Assembly (NCBI GenBank): GCA_963740255.1
Contig: CAVUDO010000002.1
Location: 868,001-932,000 of the forward strand
DNA: 64,000 nt
From: CAVUDO01 sp963740255
Lineage (GTDB): Bacteria > Actinomycetota > Actinomycetes > Mycobacteriales > Cryptosporangiaceae
Direction of reading: 5' to 3'
Made by a program: the position numbers and the translations under genes. Positions 55,209 through 63,961 of the stretch are shown here, piece by piece. Each line of letters begins with the position of its first letter. Position 1 is the stretch's first letter. The notes beneath the pieces were generated by a model. The model was not told the origin of the DNA. It saw nothing but the letters and a program-made list of their open reading frames with translations, and searched no databases.

Positions 55209-57224
55209 ATGACCCCTGCCCGCAGTTCCCCACTTGTCCGCCGGGCCCTGTTGGGCCTGGCCACTGTGTTCGCCGTCCTGGTCGCCCTCGCCGCTCCCGC
55301 GGCAGCGGCACCCGACGAGGGCGCCATCCTGCACGCCACCGGCGTTGACGCCTTAGCGGGCAAGTACGTCGTGGTGTTCAAGGACTCCGCGGTCGACCGC
55401 TCCCGGGTGGGCGACACCGTGGCCGCCCTGACTGCACGGTACGGCGGCAAGGCGTCCCACACCTACCGTTCGGCCCTGGGCGGTTTCGCCGCGACGATGA
55501 GCGAGACCCAGGCCAAGCGGCTGGCCGCCGACCCGAAGGTCGCCTACGTCGAGCAGGACCGGACGCTGCGCGCCCTGGGCACCCAGCCCAACCCGCCGTC
55601 CTGGGGCCTGGACCGGATCGACCAGCGCAACCTCCCGCTGGACGGCTCGTACACGTACCCGAACACCGCGTCCAACGTCCGGGCGTACGTGATCGACACC
55701 GGCGTCCGGATCACCCACACCGACTTCGGCGGTCGCGCGGTCAGCGGCCGCGACACGATCGACAACGACAACGACGCCAGCGACTGCAACGGGCACGGCA
55801 CGCACGTGGCCGGCACGGTCGGCGGCACGTCCTACGGCGTGGCCAAGGGCGTGAACATCACCGCGGTGCGGGTGCTCAACTGCTCCGGCAGCGGCAGCAC
55901 GGCCCAGGTGGTGGCCGGCATCGACTGGGTCACCGCCGACCACGCGGCGGGCGCCCTCGCGGTCGCGAACATGAGCCTCGGCGGCGGCGTCGACACCGCC
56001 CTGGACACCGCAGTCGCCAACTCCATCGCCGACGGCATCACGTACGCGATCGCGGCCGGCAACAGCAACGCGAACGCGTGCAACGCCTCGCCCGCCCGGG
56101 TGCCTGCCGCAATCACGCTGGGGTCCACGACCACCACCGACGCACGGTCCAGCTTCTCCAACGTCGGCACCTGCCTCGACCTGTTCGCGCCCGGCTCCGA
56201 CATCACCTCGGCCTGGTACAACAGCGACACCGCCACCAACACGATCAGCGGCACCTCGATGGCGTCCCCGCACGCCGCCGGTGCCGCGGCGCTGGTGCTC
56301 TCGGCCAACCCGAGCTTCACCCCGCAGCAGGTGCGCGACAGCATGGTCAACAACGCCACCAACGGCGTGGTGACCAACCCGGGCACCGGCTCGCCGAACA
56401 AGCTGCTGTTCGTCGGCACCGGCACCCCGCCGGTGAACGACTTCTCGGTCGCGGTGAGCCCGACCAGTGGCTCGACCGCACCCGGCGGCTCGGTCACCGC
56501 CACGGTCAACACGGCCACCACGGCCGGCAGCGCGCAGACGGTGAACCTGTCCGCCAGCGGCCTGCCGGCCGGGGCCACCGCGTCGTTCAGCCCGGCGTCG
56601 GTGACCTCCGGCGGCTCGTCCACGATGACGATCGCCACCACGGCCGGCACCGCACCCGGCACCTACGCGGTGACGGTGACCGGTACGGGCGCCTCCGCGA
56701 CCCGCACCGCCACCTACTCCCTCACGGTCACCGGCGGCGGGGGCGGCTGCACCACTCCCGGCCAGAAGCTCGGCAACCCCGGCTTCGAGTCCGGCCGGAC
56801 GGTCTGGACGGCCAGCGCGGGCGTGATCGGCCAGTGGGCCAGCGCGGGCCAGACGCCCCGTACCGGCACCTGGAACGCCTGGATGAACGGCTACGGCATC
56901 ACCCACACCGACACGGTCACCCAGTCCGTGGCGGTGCCGGCGGGCTGCACCACCTACACGCTCGGCCTCTGGTTGCACATCAAGACCGCCGAGCGCACCA
57001 CGACCATCGCCTACGACACGTTGAAGGTGCAGGTCGTGTCCGGCACGACGACCACGACGCTCGGGACGTTCTCCAACCTCAACAAGTCCAGCACCTACGT
57101 GCAGAAGACGTTCAACCTGAGCGCCTTCGCGGGCAAGACGGTCACCGTCAAGTTCCTCGGCGTGGAGGACGGGTCGCTGCAGACGTCCTTCCTGGTCGAC
57201 GACACCTCCCTGACGGTGTCGTAA
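55209..57224 (+). CDS. Secreted subtilisin-like S8 serine protease with C-terminal domains
   Basis: 671 residues, ATG at 55209 after GGGAGAG. A signal peptide (to about residue 34) and an I9 inhibitor prodomain ([17 protein letters not shown] to EQDRTLRAL) precede the catalytic domain. The triad is Asp in [13 protein letters not shown], His in NGHGTHVAG and Ser in [11 protein letters not shown], a proteinase K-like arrangement with the oxyanion Asn in [12 protein letters not shown]. After the protease come an Ig-like repeat ([18 protein letters not shown]) and a C-terminal beta-sandwich domain ([16 protein letters not shown]) seen in secreted actinobacterial proteases. An AT-rich stretch (about 55015-55085) lies about 120-190 bases upstream and may hold its promoter. 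Extracellular protein breakdown is the expected role. Confidence 0.93.
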   Translation: MTPARSSPLVRRALLGLATVFAVLVALAAPAAAAPDEGAILHATGVDALAGKYVVVFKDSAVDRSRVGDTVAALTARYGGKASHTYRSALGGFAATMSETQAKRLAADPKVAYVEQDRTLRALGTQPNPPSWGLDRIDQRNLPLDGSYTYPNTASNVRAYVIDTGVRITHTDFGGRAVSGRDTIDNDNDASDCNGHGTHVAGTVGGTSYGVAKGVNITAVRVLNCSGSGSTAQVVAGIDWVTADHAAGALAVANMSLGGGVDTALDTAVANSIADGITYAIAAGNSNANACNASPARVPAAITLGSTTTTDARSSFSNVGTCLDLFAPGSDITSAWYNSDTATNTISGTSMASPHAAGAAALVLSANPSFTPQQVRDSMVNNATNGVVTNPGTGSPNKLLFVGTGTPPVNDFSVAVSPTSGSTAPGGSVTATVNTATTAGSAQTVNLSASGLPAGATASFSPASVTSGGSSTMTIATTAGTAPGTYAVTVTGTGASATRTATYSLTVTGGGGGCTTPGQKLGNPGFESGRTVWTASAGVIGQWASAGQTPRTGTWNAWMNGYGITHTDTVTQSVAVPAGCTTYTLGLWLHIKTAERTTTIAYDTLKVQVVSGTTTTTLGTFSNLNKSSTYVQKTFNLSAFAGKTVTVKFLGVEDGSLQTSFLVDDTSLTVS

Positions 57225-57231
57225 CCCGGAT

Positions 57232-57263
57232 CTCACCCGGCCGGAGTCCTCCGGCCGGGTGAG
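57232..57263. terminator. Perfect 15-bp hairpin between convergent genes
   Basis: Bases 57232-57246 pair perfectly with 57249-57263 around a 2-base loop, directly after the protease stop (57224) and 74 bases from the thrS stop. One of the strongest hairpins in the window; likely a bidirectional terminator. Confidence 0.85.
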
Positions 57264-57336
57264 TCGGGAACGCGACGACCCGGCCCGGGCACGTCCCTCG
57301 CGGGACGAGCCTGGGCCGGTTGCCGTGCGACCGGCG

Positions 57337-59349
57337 TCAGTCCTGGGCCGCGCTCGGACCGGTGTTGACGCGCGAGCGCACCACGTCCGCCACGTGCGCC
57401 ACCGCCTCCTCGAGCGGAACGTTGTTGCGCTGCGAACCGTCCCGGTACCGGAACGACACCGTGCCGGCGCTCGCGTCCTCGTCCCCCACGATCGCCATGA
57501 ACGGCACCTTCTGCCGCTGGGCGTTGCGGATCTTCTTCTGCATCCGCTCGTCGGAGCGGTCGACCTCGGCCCGGATGCCCTCGGACCGCAGCCGCGCCAC
57601 GAACGCGTCGAGGTAGCCGACGTGGGCGTCGCCGACCGGGATGCCGACCACCTGCACCGGAGCCAGCCAGGCCGGGAACGCCCCGGCGTAGTGCTCGGTG
57701 AGCACCCCGAAGAACCGTTCGATCGAGCCGAACAGCGCCCGGTGGATCATCACCGGCCGGGCCCGGCCGCCGTCGGCGGCCTGGTATTCCAGGCCCATCC
57801 GCTCCGGGATGTTGAAGTCGACCTGGATGGTCGACATCTGCCAACTGCGGCCGATCGCGTCGCGGGCCTGGACGGAGATCTTCGGCCCGTAGAACGCCGC
57901 GCCGCCCGGGTCGGGCACCAGGTCGAGTCCGGAGGTCTCGGCGGCCTCCCGCAGCGCCTCGGTGGCCTCCTCCCACAGCGCCGGCTCGCCGATGAACTTC
58001 GGCGAGTCGTCGCGGGTGGACAGCTCCAGGTAGAAGTCGGTGAGTCCGTAGTCGCGGAGCAGGTCGAGCACGAAGTCGAGCAGGAACCGCAGCTCGCCCT
58101 GCATCTGCTCCTTGGTGCAGTAGATGTGGGCGTCGTCCATGGTCAGGCCGCGCACCCTGGTCAGGCCGTGCACCACCCCGGACTTCTCGTACCGGTACAC
58201 CGTCCCGAACTCGAACAGCCGCAGCGGAAGCTCACGGTAGGACCGGCCCCGGCTGCGGAAGATCAGGCTGTGGAACGGGCAGTTCATCGGCTTGAGGTAG
58301 TACTTCGCGCCTTCGAGCTCCATCGGCGGGAACATGGTGTCGGCGTAGTGCGGCAGGTGGCCGGTGGCCTCGAAGAGTTGGCCCTTGGTGATGTGCGGGG
58401 TGTTGACGAACTCGTACCCGGACTCCTCGTGCCGCTTGCGGGAGTAGTTCTCCAGCTCGCGGCGGATGATGCCGCCCTTGGGGTGGAACACGGCCAGGCC
58501 GGAGCCGATCTCGTCCGGGAAGCTGAACAGGTCGAGCTCGGTGCCGAGCTTGCGGTGGTCGCGCTTGGCCGCCTCCGCCAACATCGCCAGGTGCGCCTTG
58601 AGGGCGTCCCGGCTCGGCCAGGCGGTGCCGTAGATCCGCTGCAGCTGCGGGTTCTTCTCGCTCCCCCGCCAGTAGGCCGCGGCGCTGCGCATCAGGGTGA
58701 AGGCCGGCACCTGCCGGGTCGTCGGCAGGTGCGGGCCGCGGCAGAGGTCGGTCCAGACCCGCTCGCCGGACCGGGCGTCGAGGTTGTCGTACATGGTCAG
58801 CTCGCCGACGCCGACCTCCACGTCGGCGCCCTCGGCCGCCTCGGCCGACGAGCCCTTGAGGTCGATCAGCTCCAGCTTGAACCGCTCGTGGGCCAGTTCC
58901 TTGCGCGCGTCGTCGTCGGAGATCGGCCGGCGACCGAACCGCTGGCCGGCCTTGACGATCTCCTGCATGCGCTTCTCGACGCGCTTGAGGTCGTCCGGGG
59001 TGAACGGGCGGTCGGGCAGGAAGTCGTAGTAGAAGCCGTTCTCCACCGGCGGACCGATGCCGAGCAGGGTGCCGGGGAAGAGGTCCTGGACGGCCTGGGC
59101 GAGCACGTGCGCGGCGGAGTGCCGGAGCACGGAGAGGCCGTCGGGCGAGTCCATCGGCACCGCCTCGACCGGCACGTCCGCCTCGGGCGCCCAGTCCAGG
59201 TCGCGGAGCACGCCGGCCGGGTCGCGGACGACCACCGCGCCGGACGGCGCGGCGGTGGCGACCCCCGCGGCGGCCAGCGCCTCGGCCGCCGTCGTCCCGG
59301 CCGGCACCACGACGGGGGTGGGTGCGGCGGCGGAACGTGGTGCGGACAC
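57337..59349 (-). CDS. thrS: Threonyl-tRNA synthetase
   Basis: 670 residues, GTG at 59349 with GAGGAG seven bases upstream. A short TGS-like N-terminus (residues 1-70; [17 protein letters not shown]) leads to the editing domain with its zinc-type HxxxH motif ([12 protein letters not shown]) and CRGPHLP. The class II core shows motif 1 region [15 protein letters not shown], the zinc Cys/His in [10 protein letters not shown], motif 2 [23 protein letters not shown] and motif 3 region [20 protein letters not shown]. The anticodon domain at the C-terminus is normal ([17 protein letters not shown]). A 266-base divergent gap separates it from the repeat protein; I see no clear T-box there. Confidence 0.96.
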   Translation of the reverse strand: MSAPRSAAAPTPVVVPAGTTAAEALAAAGVATAAPSGAVVVRDPAGVLRDLDWAPEADVPVEAVPMDSPDGLSVLRHSAAHVLAQAVQDLFPGTLLGIGPPVENGFYYDFLPDRPFTPDDLKRVEKRMQEIVKAGQRFGRRPISDDDARKELAHERFKLELIDLKGSSAEAAEGADVEVGVGELTMYDNLDARSGERVWTDLCRGPHLPTTRQVPAFTLMRSAAAYWRGSEKNPQLQRIYGTAWPSRDALKAHLAMLAEAAKRDHRKLGTELDLFSFPDEIGSGLAVFHPKGGIIRRELENYSRKRHEESGYEFVNTPHITKGQLFEATGHLPHYADTMFPPMELEGAKYYLKPMNCPFHSLIFRSRGRSYRELPLRLFEFGTVYRYEKSGVVHGLTRVRGLTMDDAHIYCTKEQMQGELRFLLDFVLDLLRDYGLTDFYLELSTRDDSPKFIGEPALWEEATEALREAAETSGLDLVPDPGGAAFYGPKISVQARDAIGRSWQMSTIQVDFNIPERMGLEYQAADGGRARPVMIHRALFGSIERFFGVLTEHYAGAFPAWLAPVQVVGIPVGDAHVGYLDAFVARLRSEGIRAEVDRSDERMQKKIRNAQRQKVPFMAIVGDEDASAGTVSFRYRDGSQRNNVPLEEAVAHVADVVRSRVNTGPSAAQD

Positions 59350-59615
59350 GGTGGTCTCCTCGAGGTCTTGAAGAAGGTGGCCGACGTAGGCGGCGGACCT
59401 CTCCGATGCTAGTCGCGACGCCTCTTCCGGCCGACCCGGAATCCCCGGCATCGGCGCGACCCCGGTCACGCACGGTGCACACGAGGCGCGACGAACTGGC
59501 CTCCCACCTCGCACGAACGACGTCCGAGCTGGCACGAATCCGGGAGCCTTGACAGCCCGTGACGTCGTAGCGTCGACTCCACTGACAGGGTCGGCCAAAG
59601 AGAAGCGGGACTGCG

Positions 59616-60251
59616 ATGAGCGACATCGAGAACGACGTGGCAGCGGACAGCACCCCCGACGTCGCAGTGGACGAGACGCCGGTCGACTACGACAAAGACG
59701 GCGACAACGACGGTTACGTCGACCGCGACAGCACCGGCCGCACCTACACCGCCCTGGATACCAACGACGACTACCGGGTCGACACCGTGGGCGTGGACTC
59801 CGACCGGGACGGGGACATCGACACCGTCGCCAGCGACACCAACCGGGACGGGCGGATCGACTACGCGGTCGCCGACACCGACCGCGACGGGCGCGCCGAC
59901 ACCGCCGTCTACGACCGGAACTACGACGGCCGGATCGACTACGCCGTAGCCGACACCGACCGCGACGGGCGCGCCGACACCGCCGTCTACGACCGGAACT
60001 ACGACGGCCGGATCGACTACGCGGTCGCCGACACCGACAGCGACGGTCGGGTGGACGTGACCGCCACCGACAGCAACGTCGACGGCCGGGTGGACGCGGT
60101 GGCCGTGGACTCCGACACCGACGGCGACGTCGACCACGTCGGGGTGGACACCGACCGCGACGGCGATCTCGACACCGTCTACAGCGACAGCAACAACGAC
60201 GGCAAGGTCGACACCGCCACCTCGACCACCACCACTCAGCTCCCGGGCTGA
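59616..60251 (+). CDS. Acidic DxDxDG calcium-binding-type repeat protein
   Basis: 211 residues, ATG at 59616. Very acidic, with no signal peptide or membrane segment. From about residue 27 to 200 it is made of about 14 short units, each with a D-x-[DN]-x-DG-x-x-D core (for example [36 protein letters not shown]). This is the calcium-binding loop pattern of EF-hand/dockerin and thrombospondin type 3 repeats, here in units of about 11-15 residues without the flanking EF helices. Two 26-residue blocks are near-identical. A Ca2+-dependent rod or buffer is plausible. Divergent from thrS; the tRNA cluster follows behind a strong hairpin. Confidence 0.85.
   Translation: MSDIENDVAADSTPDVAVDETPVDYDKDGDNDGYVDRDSTGRTYTALDTNDDYRVDTVGVDSDRDGDIDTVASDTNRDGRIDYAVADTDRDGRADTAVYDRNYDGRIDYAVADTDRDGRADTAVYDRNYDGRIDYAVADTDSDGRVDVTATDSNVDGRVDAVAVDSDTDGDVDHVGVDTDRDGDLDTVYSDSNNDGKVDTATSTTTTQLPG
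59871..60026. repeat. 78-bp direct repeat inside the DxDxDG protein gene
   Basis: Bases 59871-59948 and 59949-60026 are two adjacent 78-base copies (26 codons each), identical except for a few bases near the junctions. The third start of the same unit is at 60027 but diverges soon after. A recent in-frame duplication. Confidence 0.88.
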
Positions 60252-60316
60252 CCCGCAGGCTGATCCGCGGCGCACGGGCACCTCGCACCGGGTGCACCGG
60301 GGGCGTGGATCGCCAA

Positions 60317-60348
60317 ACGCCCCCGCTCCGATTTCGGAGCGGGGGCGT
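60317..60348. terminator. Perfect 14-bp hairpin after the tRNA cluster and repeat protein gene
   Basis: Bases 60317-60330 pair perfectly with 60335-60348 around the loop ATTT. On the minus strand the stem is followed by TTT just inside its 3' end. It lies between the stop of the repeat protein (60251) and the 3' end of tRNA-Val (60358), so it can serve both converging units. Confidence 0.85.
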
Positions 60349-60357
60349 CTTGGTTGG

Positions 60358-60429
60358 TGGGCGATACTGGGATTGAACCAGTGACCTCTTCCGTGTCAGG
60401 GAAGCGCTCTCCCACTGAGCTAATCGCCC
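60358..60429 (-). tRNA. tRNA-Val(GAC)
   Basis: 72 bases. Acceptor GGGCGAT/ATCGCCC, anticodon stem CTTCC/GGAAG around the loop CTGACAC (anticodon GAC), TTCAATC T-loop and discriminator A; CCA is not encoded. Last of three tRNAs in one minus-strand cluster. The acceptor and T-arm are almost identical to tRNA-Val(CAC) at 63559. Confidence 0.97.
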
Positions 60430-60430
60430 G

Positions 60431-60502
60431 AGGCGGCGCCGGGAATCGAACCCGGGTAGAGGGCTTTGCAGGCCCTTGCCTAAGCCACTCGGCCACGCCG
60501 CC
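60431..60502 (-). tRNA. tRNA-Cys(GCA)
   Basis: 72 bases. Acceptor GGCGGCG/CGCCGCC, anticodon stem AGGGC/GCCCT around the loop CTGCAAA (anticodon GCA), TTCGATTC T-arm and discriminator U, the Cys identity base. One base separates it from tRNA-Val. Confidence 0.97.
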
Positions 60503-60552
60503 GCACTTGCCCGGCCACCCAGCCCGGCTTCGGCGCCCGAGAGCGCCTGTCG

Positions 60553-60624
60553 AGCGGACGACGGGATTCGAACCCGCGACCCTCACCTTGGCAAGGTGAT
60601 GCTCTACCACTGAGCCACGTCCGC
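60553..60624 (-). tRNA. tRNA-Gly(GCC)
   Basis: 72 bases. Acceptor GCGGACG/CGTCCGC, anticodon stem TCACC/GGTGA around the loop TTGCCAA (anticodon GCC), TTCGAAT T-loop and discriminator U. First tRNA of the Gly-Cys-Val cluster, which is probably one transcript. Confidence 0.97.
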
Positions 60625-60743
60625 ATTGCGCACCGCGGAATCGTTCGTCCGCGTGCTGGGAAGAACTCTAGCCCGCGGGGCCACCGGGTTCAAACCCGTA
60701 CGACCCGCGGCGGGTCACCGGACGCCGGAACCACTCCATGCCG

Positions 60744-61193
60744 TCAGCGGGGCTCGCTGCCGCGGGTGCCGAGCAGGGCAGCCAGCGCGGCGTCGACGTC
60801 GATATGGCGGGTCTCTGCCCCGGCCGGGACCTCGGCGTAGGCGCGGCCGAGGAAGTCGGCGAGCGCCCGTCGCGGCACCTCGAACAGCGCGTGCCCGTCG
60901 GGTGAGGAGAGCGCGAGCGCCACCACGGGTCCGTCGTCGCGCTGCCAGGGCCACACCCGCACGTCACCGATCCCCGACGGTTCGCGCAGGCCGTGGGAGA
61001 GCAGCTCACGGGCGAACGACCAGGAGACCTCGCCGGCCGGCTCCAGTCCGCCGGCGTGGAAGACCACATGCACGGCGTACGGATCGGTGGGGTCGTAGCG
61101 CAGGCTCGCCCACACCGGGAGCGAGCATCCCGCGGGCCCCACGAGGTGCAGAGACACATCCACCTGGACCGGCGTCGGCTGAGAGCTTCTCAT
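60744..61193 (-). CDS. SsgA-family sporulation/cell-division regulator
   Basis: 149 residues from ATG at 61193, which has AAGGG eight bases upstream; GTG at 61202 is in frame but the same AAGGG is too close. The sequence fits the SsgA-like proteins (SALPs): VPVQ-like start, PVWASLRYDPTDPYAVHVVFHAGG, VSWSFARELLSHGL, DVRVWPWQ and FEVPRRALADFLGRAY. SALPs guide septum placement and spore-wall formation and occur only in morphologically complex actinobacteria. An SsgB-like role is possible, but the paralogue class is not certain. Divergent from the sigma factor gene. Confidence 0.9.
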   Translation of the reverse strand: MRSSQPTPVQVDVSLHLVGPAGCSLPVWASLRYDPTDPYAVHVVFHAGGLEPAGEVSWSFARELLSHGLREPSGIGDVRVWPWQRDDGPVVALALSSPDGHALFEVPRRALADFLGRAYAEVPAGAETRHIDVDAALAALLGTRGSEPR

Positions 61194-61444
61194 CGACGGC
61201 ACCCTTCTCTGCGCTTGCGCTCACGCCCGGGCAGATGCGGACCACTTGCGTGCCACCCGGTTTCGGACCCTGACAACCCCCGTCCGGGACATCGCGCGAA
61301 CGGATCCGTGAAGGCCACTTGCCGACGACAACGAGTCACCCGGTCGGAGGATGCGGGCGTCCGAGATAGCGTGAGCGGCAGATTCGTGGCCAGGCAATCC
61401 AAGAACCGGGTCCACTGCGAATACGTGCTGTGAGGAGCTTGCTC

Positions 61445-62092
61445 GTGATCGAGCCGCCGGCCCGCCCCCGTCCCCGGGGTGGGCCCGCCGTGCCGCGCTC
61501 GGCGGACGGCCCTTCCGACGAGCAGTTGGTCGAGGCGCTGGTGGCGCGGCGATCCGAGGCGATCGACCTTCTCTATGCGCGCTACGGCCGGCCCACGTAC
61601 GCACTGGCCCGCCGGATCACCGGTGACGACGGCTTCGCCGAGGACGTCGTCCAGGAGGTCTTCCTGACGCTGTGGCGCGAGCCGACGAAGTTCGACCGGG
61701 CCCGCGGCGGCTTCGCGAGCTGGCTGCTGTCGGTGACCCACCACAAGGCCGTGGACGCGGTGCGGCGGGAGGAGGCGGTGCGGCGTCGCCGCGCGCAGGC
61801 GGCCGGCGAGGCCGTCGTCGACGCCGACGACCGGGCCGCCGGCCGGCTCAGCGTGGACGAGCAGGTGTGGTCGCTGGTCCGCGGCGAACAGGTACGGGAC
61901 GCGCTTCGCGGCCTGCCGCCACCCCAGCGCGAGGCGCTGGCGCTGGCCTATTTCGGCGGCTACACCCAACGCGAGGTCGCCGTGCTGACCGGCGCGCCGC
62001 TGGGTACCGTCAAGACGCGCATGCTCGCGGGCATGCGCCGGCTCGCCCAGGTGCTCAGCGACTCGGTGCACGCTGAGGAGGATGCACGATGA
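61445..62092 (+). CDS. ECF-family sigma factor, SigK-like
   Basis: 215 residues. GTG at 61445 is chosen for the GAGGAG seven bases upstream; GTG at 61430 is in frame but lacks a site. Region 2 is LYARYGRPTYALARRITGDDGFAEDVVQEVFLTLWREPTKFDRARGGFASWLLSVTHHKAVDAVRRE; region 4 is LPPPQREALALAYFGGYTQREVAVLTGAPLGTVKTRM with a helix-turn-helix. A proline-rich N-terminal 25 residues precede region 2. The anti-sigma gene overlaps as ATGA, so the pair is coupled. The inducing signal is unknown. Confidence 0.93.
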   Translation: MIEPPARPRPRGGPAVPRSADGPSDEQLVEALVARRSEAIDLLYARYGRPTYALARRITGDDGFAEDVVQEVFLTLWREPTKFDRARGGFASWLLSVTHHKAVDAVRREEAVRRRRAQAAGEAVVDADDRAAGRLSVDEQVWSLVRGEQVRDALRGLPPPQREALALAYFGGYTQREVAVLTGAPLGTVKTRMLAGMRRLAQVLSDSVHAEEDAR

Positions 62093-62994
62093 CCCGCCCC
62101 GAACCGCCCAGCGGTCACGAGGTGTACGCCGAGCTCGCGGCCGGTTGGGCCCTGCACGCGCTCGAACCCGACGACGAGGTTCGGTTCGCCGCGCACCTGG
62201 ACGACTGCGAACGGTGCACCGCCGACGTCGGGGACTACCTGGTGCTGCTCGCCGACCTGGCTGAGGCGACGCCCGGTGCCGCGCCGCCCGCGTCCCTGGG
62301 GGCGCGGATCCGCGCGGCCGTGCGCAGCGGGTTCGAACAACCCGAGCCCGCGTCCCGGTCTGTGCCTGCCCTGACCGTGGTCACCGGACGGTCGGAGGCC
62401 GAGGCCCCGGTCGAGGTGGCTGACGAGCCGAGCCCCGCGGTCCGGCTGGACGACCGGCGGCGACGCCGGCTGATGCTGGCCGCCGCGGCCGTCGCCACCG
62501 TGCTGGCCGTGGGCGGCTCCGTCGCGGCCGGCTTCGAGCGGGCCCAGACCGCCGGCGACCGCGCCGACCAGATTGCCGCCCAGCTCTCCCGCCGGGACGC
62601 CGAGGTGGCGCAGATCCGCGCGCTGGCCCACAAGCGCGCCGAGGTGCTCCGGATGTCGGTCCAACCGGGCGTGTCCCTGACGGTGCTGGCGGACGAGTCG
62701 CTGGTCAAGGGCTACGTCATGGTGCGCAACGGCACGGCCGAGGTGATCGCGGACGGGCTGGGCGCCAACGACGTCACGCTGAGCACCTACGTGCTGTGGC
62801 TGCTGCCGCGCGGCGGCGGGGTGCCGCAGCCGTTGGAGCGCTTCGACGTGACGAGTGCGTTCTCCTCGACGGGTCGCGCGGTTCGGCTACCCTCTGCCGT
62901 GACCGCGGGGGGGTTCGCCGTGAGTCTCGAACCCGGGCGGCAGATGCCCTCCAAGCCGACCGCCGTGGTCGCCAATGGTGAGGTGGAGAGCTGA
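62089..62994 (+). CDS. Zinc-binding membrane anti-sigma factor (RskA-like)
   Basis: 301 residues, ATG at 62089 within ATGA of the sigma gene. The N-terminal anti-sigma part has the zinc motif HLDDCERC (HxxxCxxC) with a preceding His, in GWALHALEPDDEVRFAAHLDDC. A membrane helix follows near residues 125-145 (LMLAAAAVATVLAVGGSV). The extracytoplasmic part resembles the C-terminal RskA domain (TYVLWLLPRGGG, GGFAVSLEPG), which is degraded to release the sigma factor on signal. It holds the SigK-like factor inactive at the membrane. Confidence 0.92.
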   Translation: MTRPEPPSGHEVYAELAAGWALHALEPDDEVRFAAHLDDCERCTADVGDYLVLLADLAEATPGAAPPASLGARIRAAVRSGFEQPEPASRSVPALTVVTGRSEAEAPVEVADEPSPAVRLDDRRRRRLMLAAAAVATVLAVGGSVAAGFERAQTAGDRADQIAAQLSRRDAEVAQIRALAHKRAEVLRMSVQPGVSLTVLADESLVKGYVMVRNGTAEVIADGLGANDVTLSTYVLWLLPRGGGVPQPLERFDVTSAFSSTGRAVRLPSAVTAGGFAVSLEPGRQMPSKPTAVVANGEVES

Positions 62995-63032
62995 CCGAGA
63001 GCACGCCGGGCCTGTCGTCCGGGCGCGATGTC

Positions 63033-63530
63033 GTGCCGCCGGACGGAACGGCCCTCACCGAACCCGCCTCCCCTGCCGCCAGTGCGGCCGACCCAGTCGC
63101 TGGCAGGCCCGCGTTCGGCGTGCGGATGCGACAGCACGTCGTCGTCCGCACGACCCGGAGTGCCGGCAAGGTGGTCTATCGCCGGGTGATCCATCCGGTG
63201 CGCACCCACCGGGTGTTCGGATGGCCCTACCGGATCCTGGTGGGCATCGTCGGCGCGGCGATCCTCGCGCTCGGGATCGTGATGATCCCGGCGCCGGGAC
63301 CCGGCTGGCTGGTGGTGCTCGGCGGCCTCGCCGTGCTGGCCACCGAGTTCGCCTGGGCCCGCCGGCTGCTCCACTTCACCCGCCGATGGGTGCGGGCGTG
63401 GACCGGCTGGGTGATGGCGAAGCCGCTCTGGACCCGGTTCGCGTTCGGGTCCGCGGGGCTGGTGGTGCTGGCCGCGGTGGCGCTGGTTTCACTGCGCGCC
63501 AGCGGGTATCACGGGTTCCCGTTCCGCTGA
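63033..63530 (+). CDS. PGPGW-motif membrane protein (TIGR02611-like)
   Basis: 165 residues, GTG at 63033; no strong ribosome site is visible, and no alternative start lies upstream in the frame before a stop at 62979. The core IVGIVGAAILALGIVMIPAPGPGWLVVLGGLAVLATEFAWARRLL contains the PGPGW motif between two hydrophobic segments, the signature of small actinobacterial TIGR02611/PGPGW membrane proteins of unknown function. A third hydrophobic segment ends the protein. It follows the anti-sigma gene by 38 bases in the same direction, so it may belong to the regulon. Confidence 0.85.
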   Translation: MPPDGTALTEPASPAASAADPVAGRPAFGVRMRQHVVVRTTRSAGKVVYRRVIHPVRTHRVFGWPYRILVGIVGAAILALGIVMIPAPGPGWLVVLGGLAVLATEFAWARRLLHFTRRWVRAWTGWVMAKPLWTRFAFGSAGLVVLAAVALVSLRASGYHGFPFR

Positions 63531-63558
63531 ACGGATCAGGTATGGTGATCCGGTTCCC

Positions 63559-63630
63559 GGGCGATTAGCTCAGCGGGAGAGCGCTCCGTTCACACCGGAG
63601 AGGTCACTGGTTCGATCCCAGTATCGCCCA
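63559..63630 (+). tRNA. tRNA-Val(CAC)
   Basis: 72 bases. Acceptor GGGCGAT/ATCGCCC, anticodon stem CTCCG/CGGAG around the loop TTCACAC (anticodon CAC), TTCGATC T-loop and discriminator A; CCA not encoded. It is 29 bases after the PGPGW gene and lies in opposite orientation to the near-identical tRNA-Val(GAC) at 60358. Confidence 0.97.
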
Positions 63631-63664
63631 CCCACGTTTCCGTCTTCTTCCTTGCGGTTTCGCG

Positions 63665-63961
63665 TCAGGCACGTGACCGACACGGTCGACCGCGCGCCAG
63701 GATCTCCCGCCGATCTGAGAACTCCGCGCGTGCCCGCACCGGCCTCTGGACGGGCGTCAGTCCGTCCAGGAAGCCGCTGAGGTACCGCACCGTCAGACAG
63801 GGCCAGGCTGTCCCGCAGCGCCGGCAGTGCGTCAGTTGGAGGTCCTCCGGGGCGGGGGTGTGCTCCTGCCACAGGTCGACTCCGGCCTGCCAGGCGATGC
63901 CCGCGAGGACCCCGGAGGGTGGTTCGGTCGGTGGCGCGCCGAGGTGGACGGTCAAGGCCAC
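63665..63961 (-). CDS. Small hypothetical protein with a CxxC...WPC motif
   Basis: 98 residues, GTG at 63961; no known family recognised with certainty. The C-terminal half has LTHCRRCGTAWPCLTVRYLSGFLDGLTPV, a CxxC plus WPC arrangement resembling small zinc-binding actinobacterial proteins that end a small operon. The start overlaps the 3' end of another frame (63952-64000), an arrangement typical of a coupled pair. No ribosome site is clear. Confidence is limited because the open frame is short. Confidence 0.5.
   Translation of the reverse strand: MALTVHLGAPPTEPPSGVLAGIAWQAGVDLWQEHTPAPEDLQLTHCRRCGTAWPCLTVRYLSGFLDGLTPVQRPVRARAEFSDRREILARGRPCRSRA

Noticed and set aside
55010..57263. The secreted protease as part of an insertion sequence or transposon
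   Set aside because: I found no transposase, terminal inverted repeats or target-site duplications around it; the 15-bp hairpin at 57232 is a terminator-like structure between convergent genes.
59350..59615. T-box or other riboswitch in front of thrS
   Set aside because: No T-box consensus or antiterminator-like structure could be recognised in the 266-base gap; I cannot exclude a weak one without folding.
59716..60200. Possible CRISPR array or noncoding repeat in the regular repeats
   Set aside because: The repeats keep a reading frame, encode DxDxDG units and have no spacers of constant length between identical repeats.
60358..60624. An integrated element at the tRNA cluster (attachment site)
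   Set aside because: No integrase gene lies within the window and no tRNA 3'-end fragment repeat was seen other than the complete tRNA-Val at 63559.
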